A DNA stretch of 64,000 nt from Pseudomonas brenneri (GCF_007858285.1 NZ_VFIL01000004.1:310001-374000), one strand, 5' to 3'; shown: positions 25,736 to 35,292, counted from the stretch's first letter. The notes: generated from the sequence alone by a model not told the origin. Made by a program: numbers and translations.

Positions 25736-28558
25736 ATGCGATTGAAGACCTACCTGCACCAGATCAGCCCGATTCTGTCTACCCCCGACGCCGCCCGCCG
25801 CCTGTTGCGCATTTTTGCGTTGGTGGTGCTGGTGGGCATCCTGGGTGGGGTGTACAGCTTCCTGCTGTTCACGTTCAACAATGAAATTTCCCAGCGGCGC
25901 AGCTATATGAGCAGCGCCATTGCCGAAGCTCATACGTTTTTCACCACCCGAGAATCCCTGCTCGAAAGCCTCAGCCTGTCGGCCACCCGGCGCGTTAAAA
26001 ATGCCGACAGCGCCGTGTCCGCCGAAGAAATCCACCTGCTGCTGGGCACCCGCCCCGCCAAGCAATGGAGTATCTGGCTGACCCAGCGCATGCGCGATTA
26101 CCTCAAGGACAAGCAACTCAACCTGATCTACGTCACCAGTGGCGCCGAGGCCAAGGTGCTGCGCCTGTACAACGCCACCCCGCCAGCGAGTGATTTGCCA
26201 AAGGACCTGCTCAAGCAATTGGACCACCTGAAACAGGTAAACCCTCCCGCCCTGCAAGAACTGTGGCTGACCCAAAGCACCCAAGGCCACTCCCAGTTGT
26301 ACATTTTCATTCGCCTGGACGAGCGCGATGCGGACTCCGGCTGGCTGGGCCTGGAAATGGATGACCGCGAAGTCTCCAACACCCTGAGCGATCACAGCGC
26401 CGGGGAGTTCACCATGTTCAACTCCCAAGGGTTGCCGTTGTTCAGCAACAGCGCCCGGCCCCAGGCCAGCCAGGCCTTGCCGCGCCTGCTGCAACATGAT
26501 TTCTTTGGTTTTGTCGGCAATGGATGGCTGCCCGAGCAACTGGTGCTGCGCAAACAGCTGAAGTCCTCGGACTGGCAACTGACCTACTCCATCGACCTGC
26601 GTGCGGTGCTGTTATCGTTGTGGCCACAACTGCTCGGCGCCCTGGCGTTCTGTGTGTTTGGTATCAGCCTGGTGTGGCTGCTGACCCGCCGCATTGAACA
26701 CCGCTTCATTGCGCCCGCGATCCACCGTATCCAGGCCCTGGTGGAAAGCGAGCTGTTCAGCCGTGACGTGATCCAGACCGCCCCTGTGGCCCTGTGTGTA
26801 TTGCGCCGCACCGACGGCCAAGTGGTGCTGGAAAACACCCTGTGCCAGCAATGGCTGGGCCAGAGCGGTGAACGCGAACAGCTGAGCCCTGGCTGGATCC
26901 GCCAAGCCTTCGATACCCAGGCGCCGACGCTTTCCGATTACTTTGAAACCGCCGACGGCCGCCACCTGTACCTTAGCTGTGCGCCCACCCGCTACAAAGG
27001 TGAGGACGTGTTGCTGTGCGCCTTCAGCGACATCAGTACGCGCACCGAGATCGAAGCGGCGCTGGAGCAGGCGCGGCAACTGGCCGACGCCGCCAATGAG
27101 GCCAAGACCCTGTTCCTGGCGACCATGAGCCATGAAATCCGCACCCCGCTGTATGGCGTATTGGGCACCCTGGAACTGCTGGCCCGCACCCATCTGGACC
27201 CGCAACAGAAAAGCTACCTGCAAGCCATAGAAGGCTCCTCCGCTACCTTGTTGCAATTGATCTGCGACGTGCTCGACGTGTCCAAGATCGAGGCCGGGCA
27301 ACTGGCCCTGGAACTGAGCGAGTTTTCCACCCTGGCCCTGGTCCAGGAAGTGGTCCACGGCTATGCCGCGGCGGCCCAGAGCAAGGGCTTGCACCTGTAT
27401 GCCTGCATCGACCCACAGATGCCCGACCGGGTCATCGGCGACATCAGCCGGATCCGCCAGATCCTCAACAATCTGTTGAGCAATGCCGTGAAGTTCACCG
27501 ACTCCGGGCGCATCGTCTTGCGGGCCACGTTGTTGAGCCGCGATGGCGAACGCGCCAGCGTGCAATGGCAGGTCTCGGACACCGGCAAAGGCATCGCCGG
27601 TGACGATCAACCGTTTATTTTCGACCCGTTCTACCAGACCGCCGGCAACACCAATGTAGTGGCCGGAACCGGCCTGGGCCTGCCGATCTGCCTGCGCCTC
27701 ACACACTTGATGAATGGCAGCCTGCGCATGGTCAGCGAGACCGGGCTGGGCAGCAGTTTTTCCCTGACCCTGCCGCTGGTGGAGTGCGCCAAAGACGTGT
27801 TGCCCGCCAGCATGACGGCCTTGTTGCCAGACGTCATTTACGTGGTGTCGCCGGTCCGCGAACTGGCCGAGGCCGTCAGCGGCTGGTTGCGCCGCTGGGG
27901 CGCCCGCCCGCAGATCGGCTTGCCATCGGCCATGGACCCGGCCGGCGCGGGCCTGTTGATCGAGCTGCACCCCGGCCAGGCCGAGCTACGCCTGGCACCG
28001 CAGTGGAACGGGCCACTGGTGCTGGCCAGCAGCGACGGCTGCACAGTGCCGCAGATCATGCTGGGCGGCTGCAAAGTCAACCTCAATGACCTGCACGCCA
28101 TTCACCACGCGGTGAGCCAGGCCCAGGGCATACCGGTGGCGACACCCCAGGCGAGCCATGAGCAGCGCCATCTGCGCAAGTTGCACCTGCATATCCTGGT
28201 GGCCGAGGACAACGTCATCAATCAACTGATCCTGCGCGATCAATTAGAAGAGCTGGGCTGCACCGTGGAACTCACCTCGGACGGCGAAGAAGCCCTGTCA
28301 CGCTGGCGCGCTGGAACGTTCGACATCGTGCTGAGCGACGTCAACATGCCCAAGCTCAACGGCTACGCACTGGCCCAGGAACTACGACGCCTGGGCTGCA
28401 ACGTGCCAATCATCGGCGCCACCGCCAACGCCATGCGTGGCGAAGCAGCCTTATGCCTGGCGGCCGGGATGAATCACTGCCTGGTCAAACCCTTCACCCT
28501 GCGAGCCTTGTTCAATGAACTGGCTCCCTATGAACGAGCCCTCCATGAATCGCTGTAG
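25736..28558 (+). CDS. Hybrid sensor histidine kinase without HPt, PvrS-like
   Basis: A 940-aa inner-membrane kinase. The first helix is about residues 25-47, followed by a periplasmic sensor region to about 290, the second helix about 292-318, and a PAS-like linker. HisKA follows with phospho-His 466 in SHEIRTPLYG. The HATPase has N-box NNLLSNAVKFTD and G-boxes DTGKG and GTGLGLP. A degenerate receiver-like region comes next, then a C-terminal receiver with Asp 868 in LSDVNMP. It ends after this receiver with no HPt domain. It is paralogous to the kinase at 29795 and probably feeds the same RcsB-like regulator through that kinase's HPt. The next gene overlaps its 3' end. Confidence 0.9.
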   Translation: MRLKTYLHQISPILSTPDAARRLLRIFALVVLVGILGGVYSFLLFTFNNEISQRRSYMSSAIAEAHTFFTTRESLLESLSLSATRRVKNADSAVSAEEIHLLLGTRPAKQWSIWLTQRMRDYLKDKQLNLIYVTSGAEAKVLRLYNATPPASDLPKDLLKQLDHLKQVNPPALQELWLTQSTQGHSQLYIFIRLDERDADSGWLGLEMDDREVSNTLSDHSAGEFTMFNSQGLPLFSNSARPQASQALPRLLQHDFFGFVGNGWLPEQLVLRKQLKSSDWQLTYSIDLRAVLLSLWPQLLGALAFCVFGISLVWLLTRRIEHRFIAPAIHRIQALVESELFSRDVIQTAPVALCVLRRTDGQVVLENTLCQQWLGQSGEREQLSPGWIRQAFDTQAPTLSDYFETADGRHLYLSCAPTRYKGEDVLLCAFSDISTRTEIEAALEQARQLADAANEAKTLFLATMSHEIRTPLYGVLGTLELLARTHLDPQQKSYLQAIEGSSATLLQLICDVLDVSKIEAGQLALELSEFSTLALVQEVVHGYAAAAQSKGLHLYACIDPQMPDRVIGDISRIRQILNNLLSNAVKFTDSGRIVLRATLLSRDGERASVQWQVSDTGKGIAGDDQPFIFDPFYQTAGNTNVVAGTGLGLPICLRLTHLMNGSLRMVSETGLGSSFSLTLPLVECAKDVLPASMTALLPDVIYVVSPVRELAEAVSGWLRRWGARPQIGLPSAMDPAGAGLLIELHPGQAELRLAPQWNGPLVLASSDGCTVPQIMLGGCKVNLNDLHAIHHAVSQAQGIPVATPQASHEQRHLRKLHLHILVAEDNVINQLILRDQLEELGCTVELTSDGEEALSRWRAGTFDIVLSDVNMPKLNGYALAQELRRLGCNVPIIGATANAMRGEAALCLAAGMNHCLVKPFTLRALFNELAPYERALHESL

Positions 28559-29732
28559 CATTTTGATCGTCGAAGACCACCCCTTCCAGCATCAGTACCT
28601 GCAGCATCTGTTCAGTGAGCTGGGGGATTTCCATGTGGAATCGGCGCGCGATGGCGAAGAGGCATTGACCTGTCTACGCCGGCGCACTTTCGACCTGGTG
28701 CTGACCGACCTGCTGATGCCCGGCATGGACGGTGTGCAATTTATCCAGGGCCTGGCCACTCTGCGCGCCAAGCCGGCACTGGCGATCATGAGCGCCGCCT
28801 CCCGACGCATGCTGATGAGCGCAAGCCTGGTGGCGAGTAACCTGCAAGTGAATGTGATCGGGCTGATATCCAAGCCGGTGAACATCGCAGCCTTGCGCAA
28901 CCTCACCGAGCAATTGCTGGGCCTGCGCCAGGTGGTACTGCCCGAAACGGCGCCGGGCATCGAGCGCCAGGCCATTCTTGAAGCCCTGGACAACGGCGAG
29001 TTGCAAGCCTGGTTCCAACCCAAGAAAGCCCTGGCCAACGCGCGCATTGTCGCCGCCGAAGCCCTGGTGCGCTGGATCCACCCCGAGTACGGCGTGTTGC
29101 TGCCCGGTGCATTCCTGCCCGCACTCAAGGCCTACAGCCTGGAGGAGCGCCTGCTGTGGCGGGTACTGGAACAGGCCATCGCCGCCCAGGCCCGCTGGCG
29201 GGTACAGGGCTATGACATCCCGGTGTCGATCAACCTGCCCACGCACCTGCTCAACAGCTATGACCTGGCCGACCGCATCCTCGCTTTCGTCCTGGAACAC
29301 CAGGGCATTCCCGGGCGCATTTGTTTCGAGTTGATGGAGTGCTCGGTGCCCCAGGACATCAGTAATTTCTACGCCGGCGCCTGCCGTTTGCGGATCAAGG
29401 GCTTTGGCCTGTCCCAGGATGACTTCGGCAAGGGCTACAGTTCGTACATGAACCTGGTGTCGACGCCGTTTACCGAACTGAAGATCGACCGCGCACTGGT
29501 CCAGGGCTGCAACGACAACGAAGAACTGGCACAGGCACTGACCAGCATTGTCGCCCTCGGCCGACAATTGGGCCTGACCGTAGTGGCCGAAGGCGTGGAA
29601 ACCGCGCAAGAACTTGCGCTGTTGCGTAAGATCGACTGCACTCAGGTCCAGGGCTTCCTGATTTCCCACGCGGTCTCTTCAGACCAGTTCCAGCAGTTGC
29701 TGAACCAGGACGGTCCGGCAAGCACCTATTGA
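28545..29732 (+). CDS. Response regulator with EAL c-di-GMP phosphodiesterase domain, PvrR-like
   Basis: A 395-aa cytoplasmic protein. The N-terminal receiver has acidic IVEDHP and phospho-Asp in LTDLLMPGMDG. The EAL domain has the metal and catalytic positions intact: AAEALVRW, SINLPT, FELMECS, QDDFGKGYSS, ELKIDR, VVAEGVE and QGFL. It should therefore degrade c-di-GMP, and phosphorylation should tune this. The start overlaps the kinase gene. ATG 28545 is chosen, but 28530 or 28515 is possible because no ribosome site is clear. In PvrR the output is dispersal and loss of fimbriae; the same is inferred here. Confidence 0.88.
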   Translation: MNRCSILIVEDHPFQHQYLQHLFSELGDFHVESARDGEEALTCLRRRTFDLVLTDLLMPGMDGVQFIQGLATLRAKPALAIMSAASRRMLMSASLVASNLQVNVIGLISKPVNIAALRNLTEQLLGLRQVVLPETAPGIERQAILEALDNGELQAWFQPKKALANARIVAAEALVRWIHPEYGVLLPGAFLPALKAYSLEERLLWRVLEQAIAAQARWRVQGYDIPVSINLPTHLLNSYDLADRILAFVLEHQGIPGRICFELMECSVPQDISNFYAGACRLRIKGFGLSQDDFGKGYSSYMNLVSTPFTELKIDRALVQGCNDNEELAQALTSIVALGRQLGLTVVAEGVETAQELALLRKIDCTQVQGFLISHAVSSDQFQQLLNQDGPASTY

Positions 29733-29794
29733 GACTTTATTTCAGAGGCCATTGTGTCCGACCGTTTTCCCCTTCCCGCCTGCCGGGTCGCGTA

Positions 29795-32700
29795 ATGAAT
29801 CAGCCCAATGCCTTCCTGGAGAAACTGGCCAGCAGTTCACTGCGCCTGAACAAAGGCTTGATGGTGCTCGGCGCCCTGGTGCTGGTGCTGGCGGGGATCA
29901 GCTACGTGGGCGTGCAACGCATGATCGGCGAACAGAGCGACACCACGCGTTTTCACTTTGCCCGGTTGATGGAAAACATCGCGGAACAACAGGCCTTTCT
30001 TGCCACGGTTTCCCAGCAAAGTGCCCAGGGCGACCTGTTGCCACCGTTGACCTCTGCACAGCCCACACCCAGGGCGTTGCCCGAGCAGGGGCCGAATATT
30101 TATGAAGGCCGGGAGTTCAGCTATTCCCTGCCTTACAGCGTGAAGCTCAACCCGGCACGTATTGCCCCCAGCCAACGCACCAAGGTGTTTGACCTGGCCG
30201 CCCACCTGACGGCTTTCTACAGCGCCTTCTGGTCGGCTTCGCACTATCAGTCACCCCAGGTTCTGCTGTTCAACGGGCCGGACAACTTTGATATTTCGGT
30301 ACCTTCAGCCGGTGCCCTGCGTGATGCAGGGCAGATCCAGGGCGGGGCCTTTGCCGATGTGGTGCACCGGGTAGAAACCAGCCTGCACGAAAACCCTCGC
30401 CAACCGCCGGACAACCAAGTCCACTGGAAAGCCTTCGGTGACGCCTCCAGCAGCGCGGTGACCCCCACCTTGCTCGCCTATATCCACATTGACCTGGCCC
30501 CGACAAGCCTGCATATCCAGGGCGCCAGCAGCCATGTACTGGTCGCCTCGCTGCTGGCACCGTCCCAGGTCAATAACATCGAGCGCCTCATGCAGTGGTC
30601 GATCTACGACCACTTCACCCTGATCGCACCGTCCGGCGAAGTGCTGGCCGGGGCCCAGAACGCAGGAAAAGTCCTGGAAAACGGGGTGAACTTCACCCGT
30701 GATGGGCTGGTGTTCAAGCTGACCAGCCCCGATGCACAACCCTGGACGGCGATCTATGTCATCGGTTTCAAGAGTTTCTTGAGCTATGCCTTGTGGCCGC
30801 TGCTGTGCCTGGCCGTGCTGATACTGGCAGGCCTGGGCGGCGGCCGAGCCTTCAATCGCTGGTACAAAAACCATGTAATCCTGCCCGCCCACCAGGCCCA
30901 CGCCAGCATTGCCGAAAGCGAAGCCTTCAGCCGTGCCGTGATCGATACCGCACCGGCCGGCCTGTGCGTGATACGCCGCAGCGACCATCACGTGCTGCTG
31001 GAAAACCAGCGCGCGCGGCAGTGGCAAGGCACGCCAAAGCTGATCAATGCCCTGTGCCAGCACTGCAACCTCAGCGAGTCCGGCCAGGCCGACCTGGAGA
31101 TCGACGGGCGCCATCTGCAAGTGGCCTTCATCAATACCCGCTATCAAGGCCAGGACGCCTGGCTGTGTGCCTTCCATGATGTGACGCGGCATATCGAAGA
31201 TGCGATTGCCCTGGAAGACGCCCGCCACGCCGCCGACTCGGCCAATGAAGCCAAGACCCGCTTCCTGGCGACCATGAGCCATGAAATCCGCACGCCTTTG
31301 TACGGCGTACTCGGCACCCTGGAATTACTCGGACTGACGCCGCTGCAACCGCGCCAGCAGGATTACCTGCACACCATCCAGCGCTCCTCCGCCACGCTGT
31401 TCCAACTGATCAGCGATGTGCTGGATGTGTCGAAGATCGAGTCCGGGCAAATGACCCTGGAAGCCCAGGACTTCTGCCCCCTGGAATTGACCGAGGACAC
31501 CGTGCGCACCTACAGCGCCTTTGCCCGGGCCAAAGGCTTGCAACTCTATGCCTGCATCGACGCGACGGTGCCGGACCGGGTGCGGGGCGATCCGTTGCGG
31601 ATCCGGCAGATTCTCAACAACCTGCTGAGCAATGCCATCAAGTTCACTGACCACGGGCGAGTGGTGCTGCGGCTACGCTCACTGGATGCCGACCGGGCGC
31701 GCCTGCAATGGCAGGTCAGCGACTCGGGCGTGGGCATTTCACAGGCCCAGCAGGTGCAGTTGTTCGACCCGTTCTATCAGGTCCACGGCACCGGCCATCA
31801 AACCGGTGCGGGGCTGGGCCTGGCGATCTGCAAATGGTTGTGCGAGTTGATGGCAGGCTCGCTGACCGTCGTCAGCGAGCCTGGCCTGGGCAGCAGCTTT
31901 ACCCTGCAACTGGACCTTGAACCGGTAGCCGGCACACTGGCCGACTGCCCCGAGTTCGCGCCGCAGGCGCCTGCGATTTATGTGCGCGCACCAGTGCCGG
32001 AGTTGGCGCAGCACCTGTGCGCCTGGCTCAATCGCCTGGGCGTGGAAGCCAGCCCTCAGTTGCCACCAGCCCTGTCGTCAGCCGTGTGGGTGGATGTATT
32101 GCCGAGCGCCAAAGATGCGCCCTGGCCTGGATCACGGGTCATCGCCAGCGCCGACGGGCCAAACCCGCCGGCCTACGCGGGCGGCGCCTGGCAGGTCGAT
32201 GCCTATGATGTACGCGCGATTGCCTGGGCCGTGTGCCTGGCGCAGGCTGGCAGCACAGGACCGAGCCGGCCAGCGCAGCCCGAACACACGCAACGCCTGA
32301 ACCTGAAGGTCCTGGTGGCCGAAGACAACCCGATCAATTCAGCGATCATCAAGGAACAACTCGAAGCCCTCGGCTGCTCGGTGGTGACCGCCGTCAACGG
32401 CGAGCAGGCTCTGGTGCAGTGGCGGCCTGGGCAGTTCGACCTGGTGCTGACTGACGTCAATATGCCGCTGATGAATGGCTATGAACTGGCCCAGGCCCTG
32501 CGCCAACAAGATGCCGATATACCCATCATCGGCGTCACGGCCAACGCCTTGCGCGAGGAAGGCGAGCACTGCGCGGCGGTCGGCATGAACGCCTGGATGG
32601 TCAAGCCACTGAGCTTGTCTACCTTGCGCAAGCAACTGTTGCTGCATTGCAAGGCAAACGTGGCAGAGCCTGGCATCGTCGTGATGGACCAGGTGCAGTT

Positions 32701-32971
32701 ATCGCCGAAAATGCGTGAGCTGTTTGCCAGCACCCTACAGGTCGATATACAGGGTGTGCGCGCAGCACTGGAGCGTGCCGATGCCAATGCCGTTGCCCAG
32801 CAACTGCACAGCATGGCCGGCGCCCTGGGCGCGGTGCGGGCAGAAAACCTGGCCACGGCCTTTGTTGACCTTGAGTGCCGGTTGATGGGCTTGAGCGTCA
32901 CCCCCGCCCTGGCACAGGAGGTTCGGGGGCAGCTCGAACGCCTGGAGGCTTTAATCAATACGCTTGGGTAA
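29795..32971 (+). CDS. Hybrid sensor histidine kinase with receiver and HPt, RcsC-like
   Basis: A membrane kinase of 1058 aa. An N-terminal helix (LMVLGALVLVLAGISYVGV) precedes a periplasmic sensor region of about 290 residues and a second helix (FLSYALWPLLCLAVLILAGLG). HisKA has His 496 in SHEIRTPLYG. The HATPase has NNLLSNAIKFTD and GAGLGLA. The receiver has Asp 887 in LTDVNMP. The C-terminal HPt has His 1005 in QQLHSMAGALGAV. ATG 29795 is chosen; a TTG at 29729 overlapping the previous stop is a weaker choice. Its catalytic core is very similar to the 25736 kinase but it adds the HPt that kinase lacks, so it probably serves as the common relay to the RcsB-like protein. Confidence 0.9.
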   Translation: MNQPNAFLEKLASSSLRLNKGLMVLGALVLVLAGISYVGVQRMIGEQSDTTRFHFARLMENIAEQQAFLATVSQQSAQGDLLPPLTSAQPTPRALPEQGPNIYEGREFSYSLPYSVKLNPARIAPSQRTKVFDLAAHLTAFYSAFWSASHYQSPQVLLFNGPDNFDISVPSAGALRDAGQIQGGAFADVVHRVETSLHENPRQPPDNQVHWKAFGDASSSAVTPTLLAYIHIDLAPTSLHIQGASSHVLVASLLAPSQVNNIERLMQWSIYDHFTLIAPSGEVLAGAQNAGKVLENGVNFTRDGLVFKLTSPDAQPWTAIYVIGFKSFLSYALWPLLCLAVLILAGLGGGRAFNRWYKNHVILPAHQAHASIAESEAFSRAVIDTAPAGLCVIRRSDHHVLLENQRARQWQGTPKLINALCQHCNLSESGQADLEIDGRHLQVAFINTRYQGQDAWLCAFHDVTRHIEDAIALEDARHAADSANEAKTRFLATMSHEIRTPLYGVLGTLELLGLTPLQPRQQDYLHTIQRSSATLFQLISDVLDVSKIESGQMTLEAQDFCPLELTEDTVRTYSAFARAKGLQLYACIDATVPDRVRGDPLRIRQILNNLLSNAIKFTDHGRVVLRLRSLDADRARLQWQVSDSGVGISQAQQVQLFDPFYQVHGTGHQTGAGLGLAICKWLCELMAGSLTVVSEPGLGSSFTLQLDLEPVAGTLADCPEFAPQAPAIYVRAPVPELAQHLCAWLNRLGVEASPQLPPALSSAVWVDVLPSAKDAPWPGSRVIASADGPNPPAYAGGAWQVDAYDVRAIAWAVCLAQAGSTGPSRPAQPEHTQRLNLKVLVAEDNPINSAIIKEQLEALGCSVVTAVNGEQALVQWRPGQFDLVLTDVNMPLMNGYELAQALRQQDADIPIIGVTANALREEGEHCAAVGMNAWMVKPLSLSTLRKQLLLHCKANVAEPGIVVMDQVQLSPKMRELFASTLQVDIQGVRAALERADANAVAQQLHSMAGALGAVRAENLATAFVDLECRLMGLSVTPALAQEVRGQLERLEALINTLG

Positions 32972-33006
32972 CTTCACCGTCTTTTCGCCCTTATGGATAT
33001 TGCGTC

Positions 33007-33651
33007 ATGGAAAAGTTAAACGTAGTCATTGCCGACGATCATCCGATCGTACTGGTGGGCGTTCGCGAGTTGGTAGAGCGCGATAAGCGCTTCAACGTGG
33101 TGGGCGAAGCCCTGGACTCCACCGAACTGGTCAACCTGCTTGAGCAGCAGTCGGTCGACGTGGTGATCACCGACTTCAATATGCCGGCCGACTCCCCCTA
33201 CGGCGACGGCCTCAAGCTGGTGGAGTACCTGACGCGGCACTTTCCTGCGGTGCATATCCTGGTGCTGACGATGATCTCCAACCCGCTGATCCTGACCCGC
33301 TTGCAGGAGCTCGGGGTGGTCGGGGTGATCCAGAAGAACCAACTGCACGACGAAATCCAGGTAGCGCTCAAGTCCATCGCCAATGGCACGCCTTTCCACA
33401 GTGCCGGGCCACAATCGACTTCGGTCATTGAATCCGTCGACCTGGACGAACGCTTCACCCTGTTATCGCCCAAGGAACACGAAATATTGCGCCTGTTCAT
33501 CAGCGGGCAAAGTGTCAATGAGATTGCACGGGGGTTGAATAGAAGCGCCAAGACCATCAGTACGCAAAAAGTATCGGCCATGCGCAAACTGGAAGTTACC
33601 AGCGACCAGGCGTTACTTGCTTACTGTATCGAGCGCAAACTTTTCAACTAA
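33007..33651 (+). CDS. RcsB-like response regulator
   Basis: A 214-aa NarL/RcsB-family regulator. The receiver has IADDHPIVLVGV and phospho-Asp 56 in VITDFNMP, followed by the RcsB-type YGDGLKLVEYL. The LuxR-type helix-turn-helix LSPKEHEILRLFISGQSVNEIA..NRSAKTISTQK closely resembles E. coli RcsB. ATG 33007 is chosen over the longer frame because the receiver starts there. It follows the HPt kinase by 35 bp and precedes the pilin gene. It is the obvious candidate to bind the three RcsB-like boxes in this locus. Confidence 0.9.
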   Translation: MEKLNVVIADDHPIVLVGVRELVERDKRFNVVGEALDSTELVNLLEQQSVDVVITDFNMPADSPYGDGLKLVEYLTRHFPAVHILVLTMISNPLILTRLQELGVVGVIQKNQLHDEIQVALKSIANGTPFHSAGPQSTSVIESVDLDERFTLLSPKEHEILRLFISGQSVNEIARGLNRSAKTISTQKVSAMRKLEVTSDQALLAYCIERKLFN

Positions 33652-33696
33652 CAATAACAACTAAAAAACCCTGCGGCAGCGCTCAAATCCGCGCTT

Positions 33697-33713
33697 CTAA
33701 GGATCGTCTGATT
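33697..33713 (+). promoter_or_regulatory. RcsB-box-like element before the major pilin
   Basis: CTAAGGATCGTCTGATT, identical to 25686-25702. TATATC at 33733 is a possible -10, so the box would overlap the -35 region, as RcsB does at class II promoters. Confidence 0.6.
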
Positions 33714-33787
33714 CCTCCCTTTGGGGGGGTTCTATATCGTGTTCTGGCACTTCATAGAACCTCTTAACCCAAACAATGGAATTGAGC

Positions 33788-34384
33788 ATGAAAAAGCTTT
33801 CCCTCGCACTTCTGACCCTTTCGATGTTCGCCGCCACTGGCGCCGCTTATGCAGCTGGAGGTGATCCGGTAGCTCCTGTCAAGGCTGGCAGCGGCACCAT
33901 CAACTTCACCGGCGTGATCAACAACGACGCATGTTCCGTTGAAGGCGCTGGCCTCAACAAAAACATTTCCGTGGAAATGGGTGAAGTGTCCATCAAGGAC
34001 ATGGGCACTGCTGCTGCACCGATTGGCAGCGGCAAACTGAGCGCTGAAAACTTCGACATGAAGATCAACTGCAACGCGGGTACCAAAGTGGCGATGCTCT
34101 TTGAACCCACCCGAGGCGCAGGCACGGGCATCGTGGCCGGCACCAAGGTCTTGAACGTGATTGGTGGTCTGGGCGCTGCCAAGAACGTCGGTATTGCCCT
34201 GCTCGACGCCAATGGCGCGATCATCGACCTGAGCTCGCCAGCCGCGGCCAAGATCGAGAGCAATCTGCAAGATAGCAACGCAACGCTGAAGTTCTCCGCA
34301 GCCTACGTCACCACTGCTGCACTGGACACCGTGGTTGCCGGTCGTGCTGACGCTACCCTGCCGTTCACCCTGCAATACGAATAA
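33788..34384 (+). CDS. Major fimbrial subunit (chaperone-usher pilin)
   Basis: A 198-aa precursor with signal MKKLSLALLTLSMFAATGAAYA and a mature pilin of about 175 aa. It has GTINFTGVINNDACSVEG, a second Cys in MKINCNAG and the C-terminal FTLQYE with the aromatic penultimate residue typical of donor-strand pilins. ATG 33788 has GGA about eight bases upstream; ATG 33776 is an alternative. It leads the structural operon, with a hairpin after it that would favour abundant pilin over chaperone and usher. Confidence 0.92.
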   Translation: MKKLSLALLTLSMFAATGAAYAAGGDPVAPVKAGSGTINFTGVINNDACSVEGAGLNKNISVEMGEVSIKDMGTAAAPIGSGKLSAENFDMKINCNAGTKVAMLFEPTRGAGTGIVAGTKVLNVIGGLGAAKNVGIALLDANGAIIDLSSPAAAKIESNLQDSNATLKFSAAYVTTAALDTVVAGRADATLPFTLQYE

Positions 34385-34409
34385 ACCTGCAACACGCCTG
34401 AACCCTGGT

Positions 34410-34429
34410 GCGGGGCTTTACAGCCCCGC
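34410..34429 (+). terminator. Intercistronic hairpin between pilin and chaperone genes
   Basis: GCGGGGCTTTACAGCCCCGC followed by CCTTTCTT. A strong stem with a weak T-tract, so probably partial termination or mRNA protection. Confidence 0.6.
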
Positions 34430-34457
34430 CCTTTCTTCCAAACCAGCGGTACTCATC

Positions 34458-35207
34458 ATGTTTTCTCATTCCTCTCGGTCATTGTGCCTGGGCCTGCTTG
34501 GCCTGTTCGCCATCAGCCAGGCCCATGCCAGCATTTCCCTGAGCGCCACCCGCCTGGTGTTCGACGGCCAGCACAAGGAAGCCGGCATTACCGTGCGCAA
34601 CAGCGGTGACGCCGTGCTGATCCAGTCCTGGATCGATACCGACAGCGCTGATGCAAACTCAGTGCCTTTTGCAGTCACCCCGCCGTTGGCCCGGGTCAGT
34701 GGCCAGGAGCAGCAGTTACTGCGGGTGATCTACGAAGGCAAAGGCATGCCAACCGACAAAGAGTCGGTGGTCTGGCTCAACGTCCAGGAAATCCCCCAGG
34801 CCTCGAAAACACAAAACACCTTGCAGCTTGCAGTGCGCCAGCGCATCAAGGTGTTCTTCCGCCCTGCCGGGCTGGAATCCAACGCCTATCAGGCCCCAGT
34901 AGCGTTGTTATGGCGCCTGGAAGAGCGTGCTGGCAAAACCGTCCTGCGTGTCAATAATCCGGGGCTTTATCACGTTTCAATCGCGGATATAACACTTGAG
35001 TCAGGGCAACTAAAAGATAAGCCTTTTGATTCAACGATGATTGCACCCGGCGAACAAAAAGAGTTTGCACTGAAACAGCTAGATCGCACCCACACAGCCA
35101 CATTGCTATTTAGCAGCATCAACGATTACGGCGCACAAGATCGATATACCGCGAAACTGTCCAACACTGCCGACTCCCAGGCCACACCAGACAAAGAGTC
35201 GCCTTAA
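34458..35207 (+). CDS. Fimbrial periplasmic chaperone
   Basis: A 249-aa PapD-like chaperone. It has signal MFSHSSRSLCLGLLGLFAISQAHA, then ISLSATRLVFDGQHKEAGITVRN with the conserved early-strand Arg. VVWLNVQEIP and RQRIKVFFRPAGL supply the conserved Lys/Arg that anchors pilin C-termini. ATG 34458 is chosen because the signal peptide starts there. The 3' third (about 34950-35160) is clearly richer in A/T than the rest, a possible recombination or transfer mark. It hands pilins to the usher encoded next. Confidence 0.93.
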   Translation: MFSHSSRSLCLGLLGLFAISQAHASISLSATRLVFDGQHKEAGITVRNSGDAVLIQSWIDTDSADANSVPFAVTPPLARVSGQEQQLLRVIYEGKGMPTDKESVVWLNVQEIPQASKTQNTLQLAVRQRIKVFFRPAGLESNAYQAPVALLWRLEERAGKTVLRVNNPGLYHVSIADITLESGQLKDKPFDSTMIAPGEQKEFALKQLDRTHTATLLFSSINDYGAQDRYTAKLSNTADSQATPDKESP

Positions 35208-35292
35208 CGTACCTGCCTGGTTGGCACACGTACTTCTACCGTATTTCTCTTCGCTCCGTTAGTTCGTATCGGAGGTGATATAGGTTTCCTAC

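Noticed and set aside
33715..33730. Terminator in CCTCCCTTTGGGGGGG before the pilin gene
   Set aside because: A short stem with no T-tract, and it lies within the predicted promoter between the RcsB-like box and the -10.
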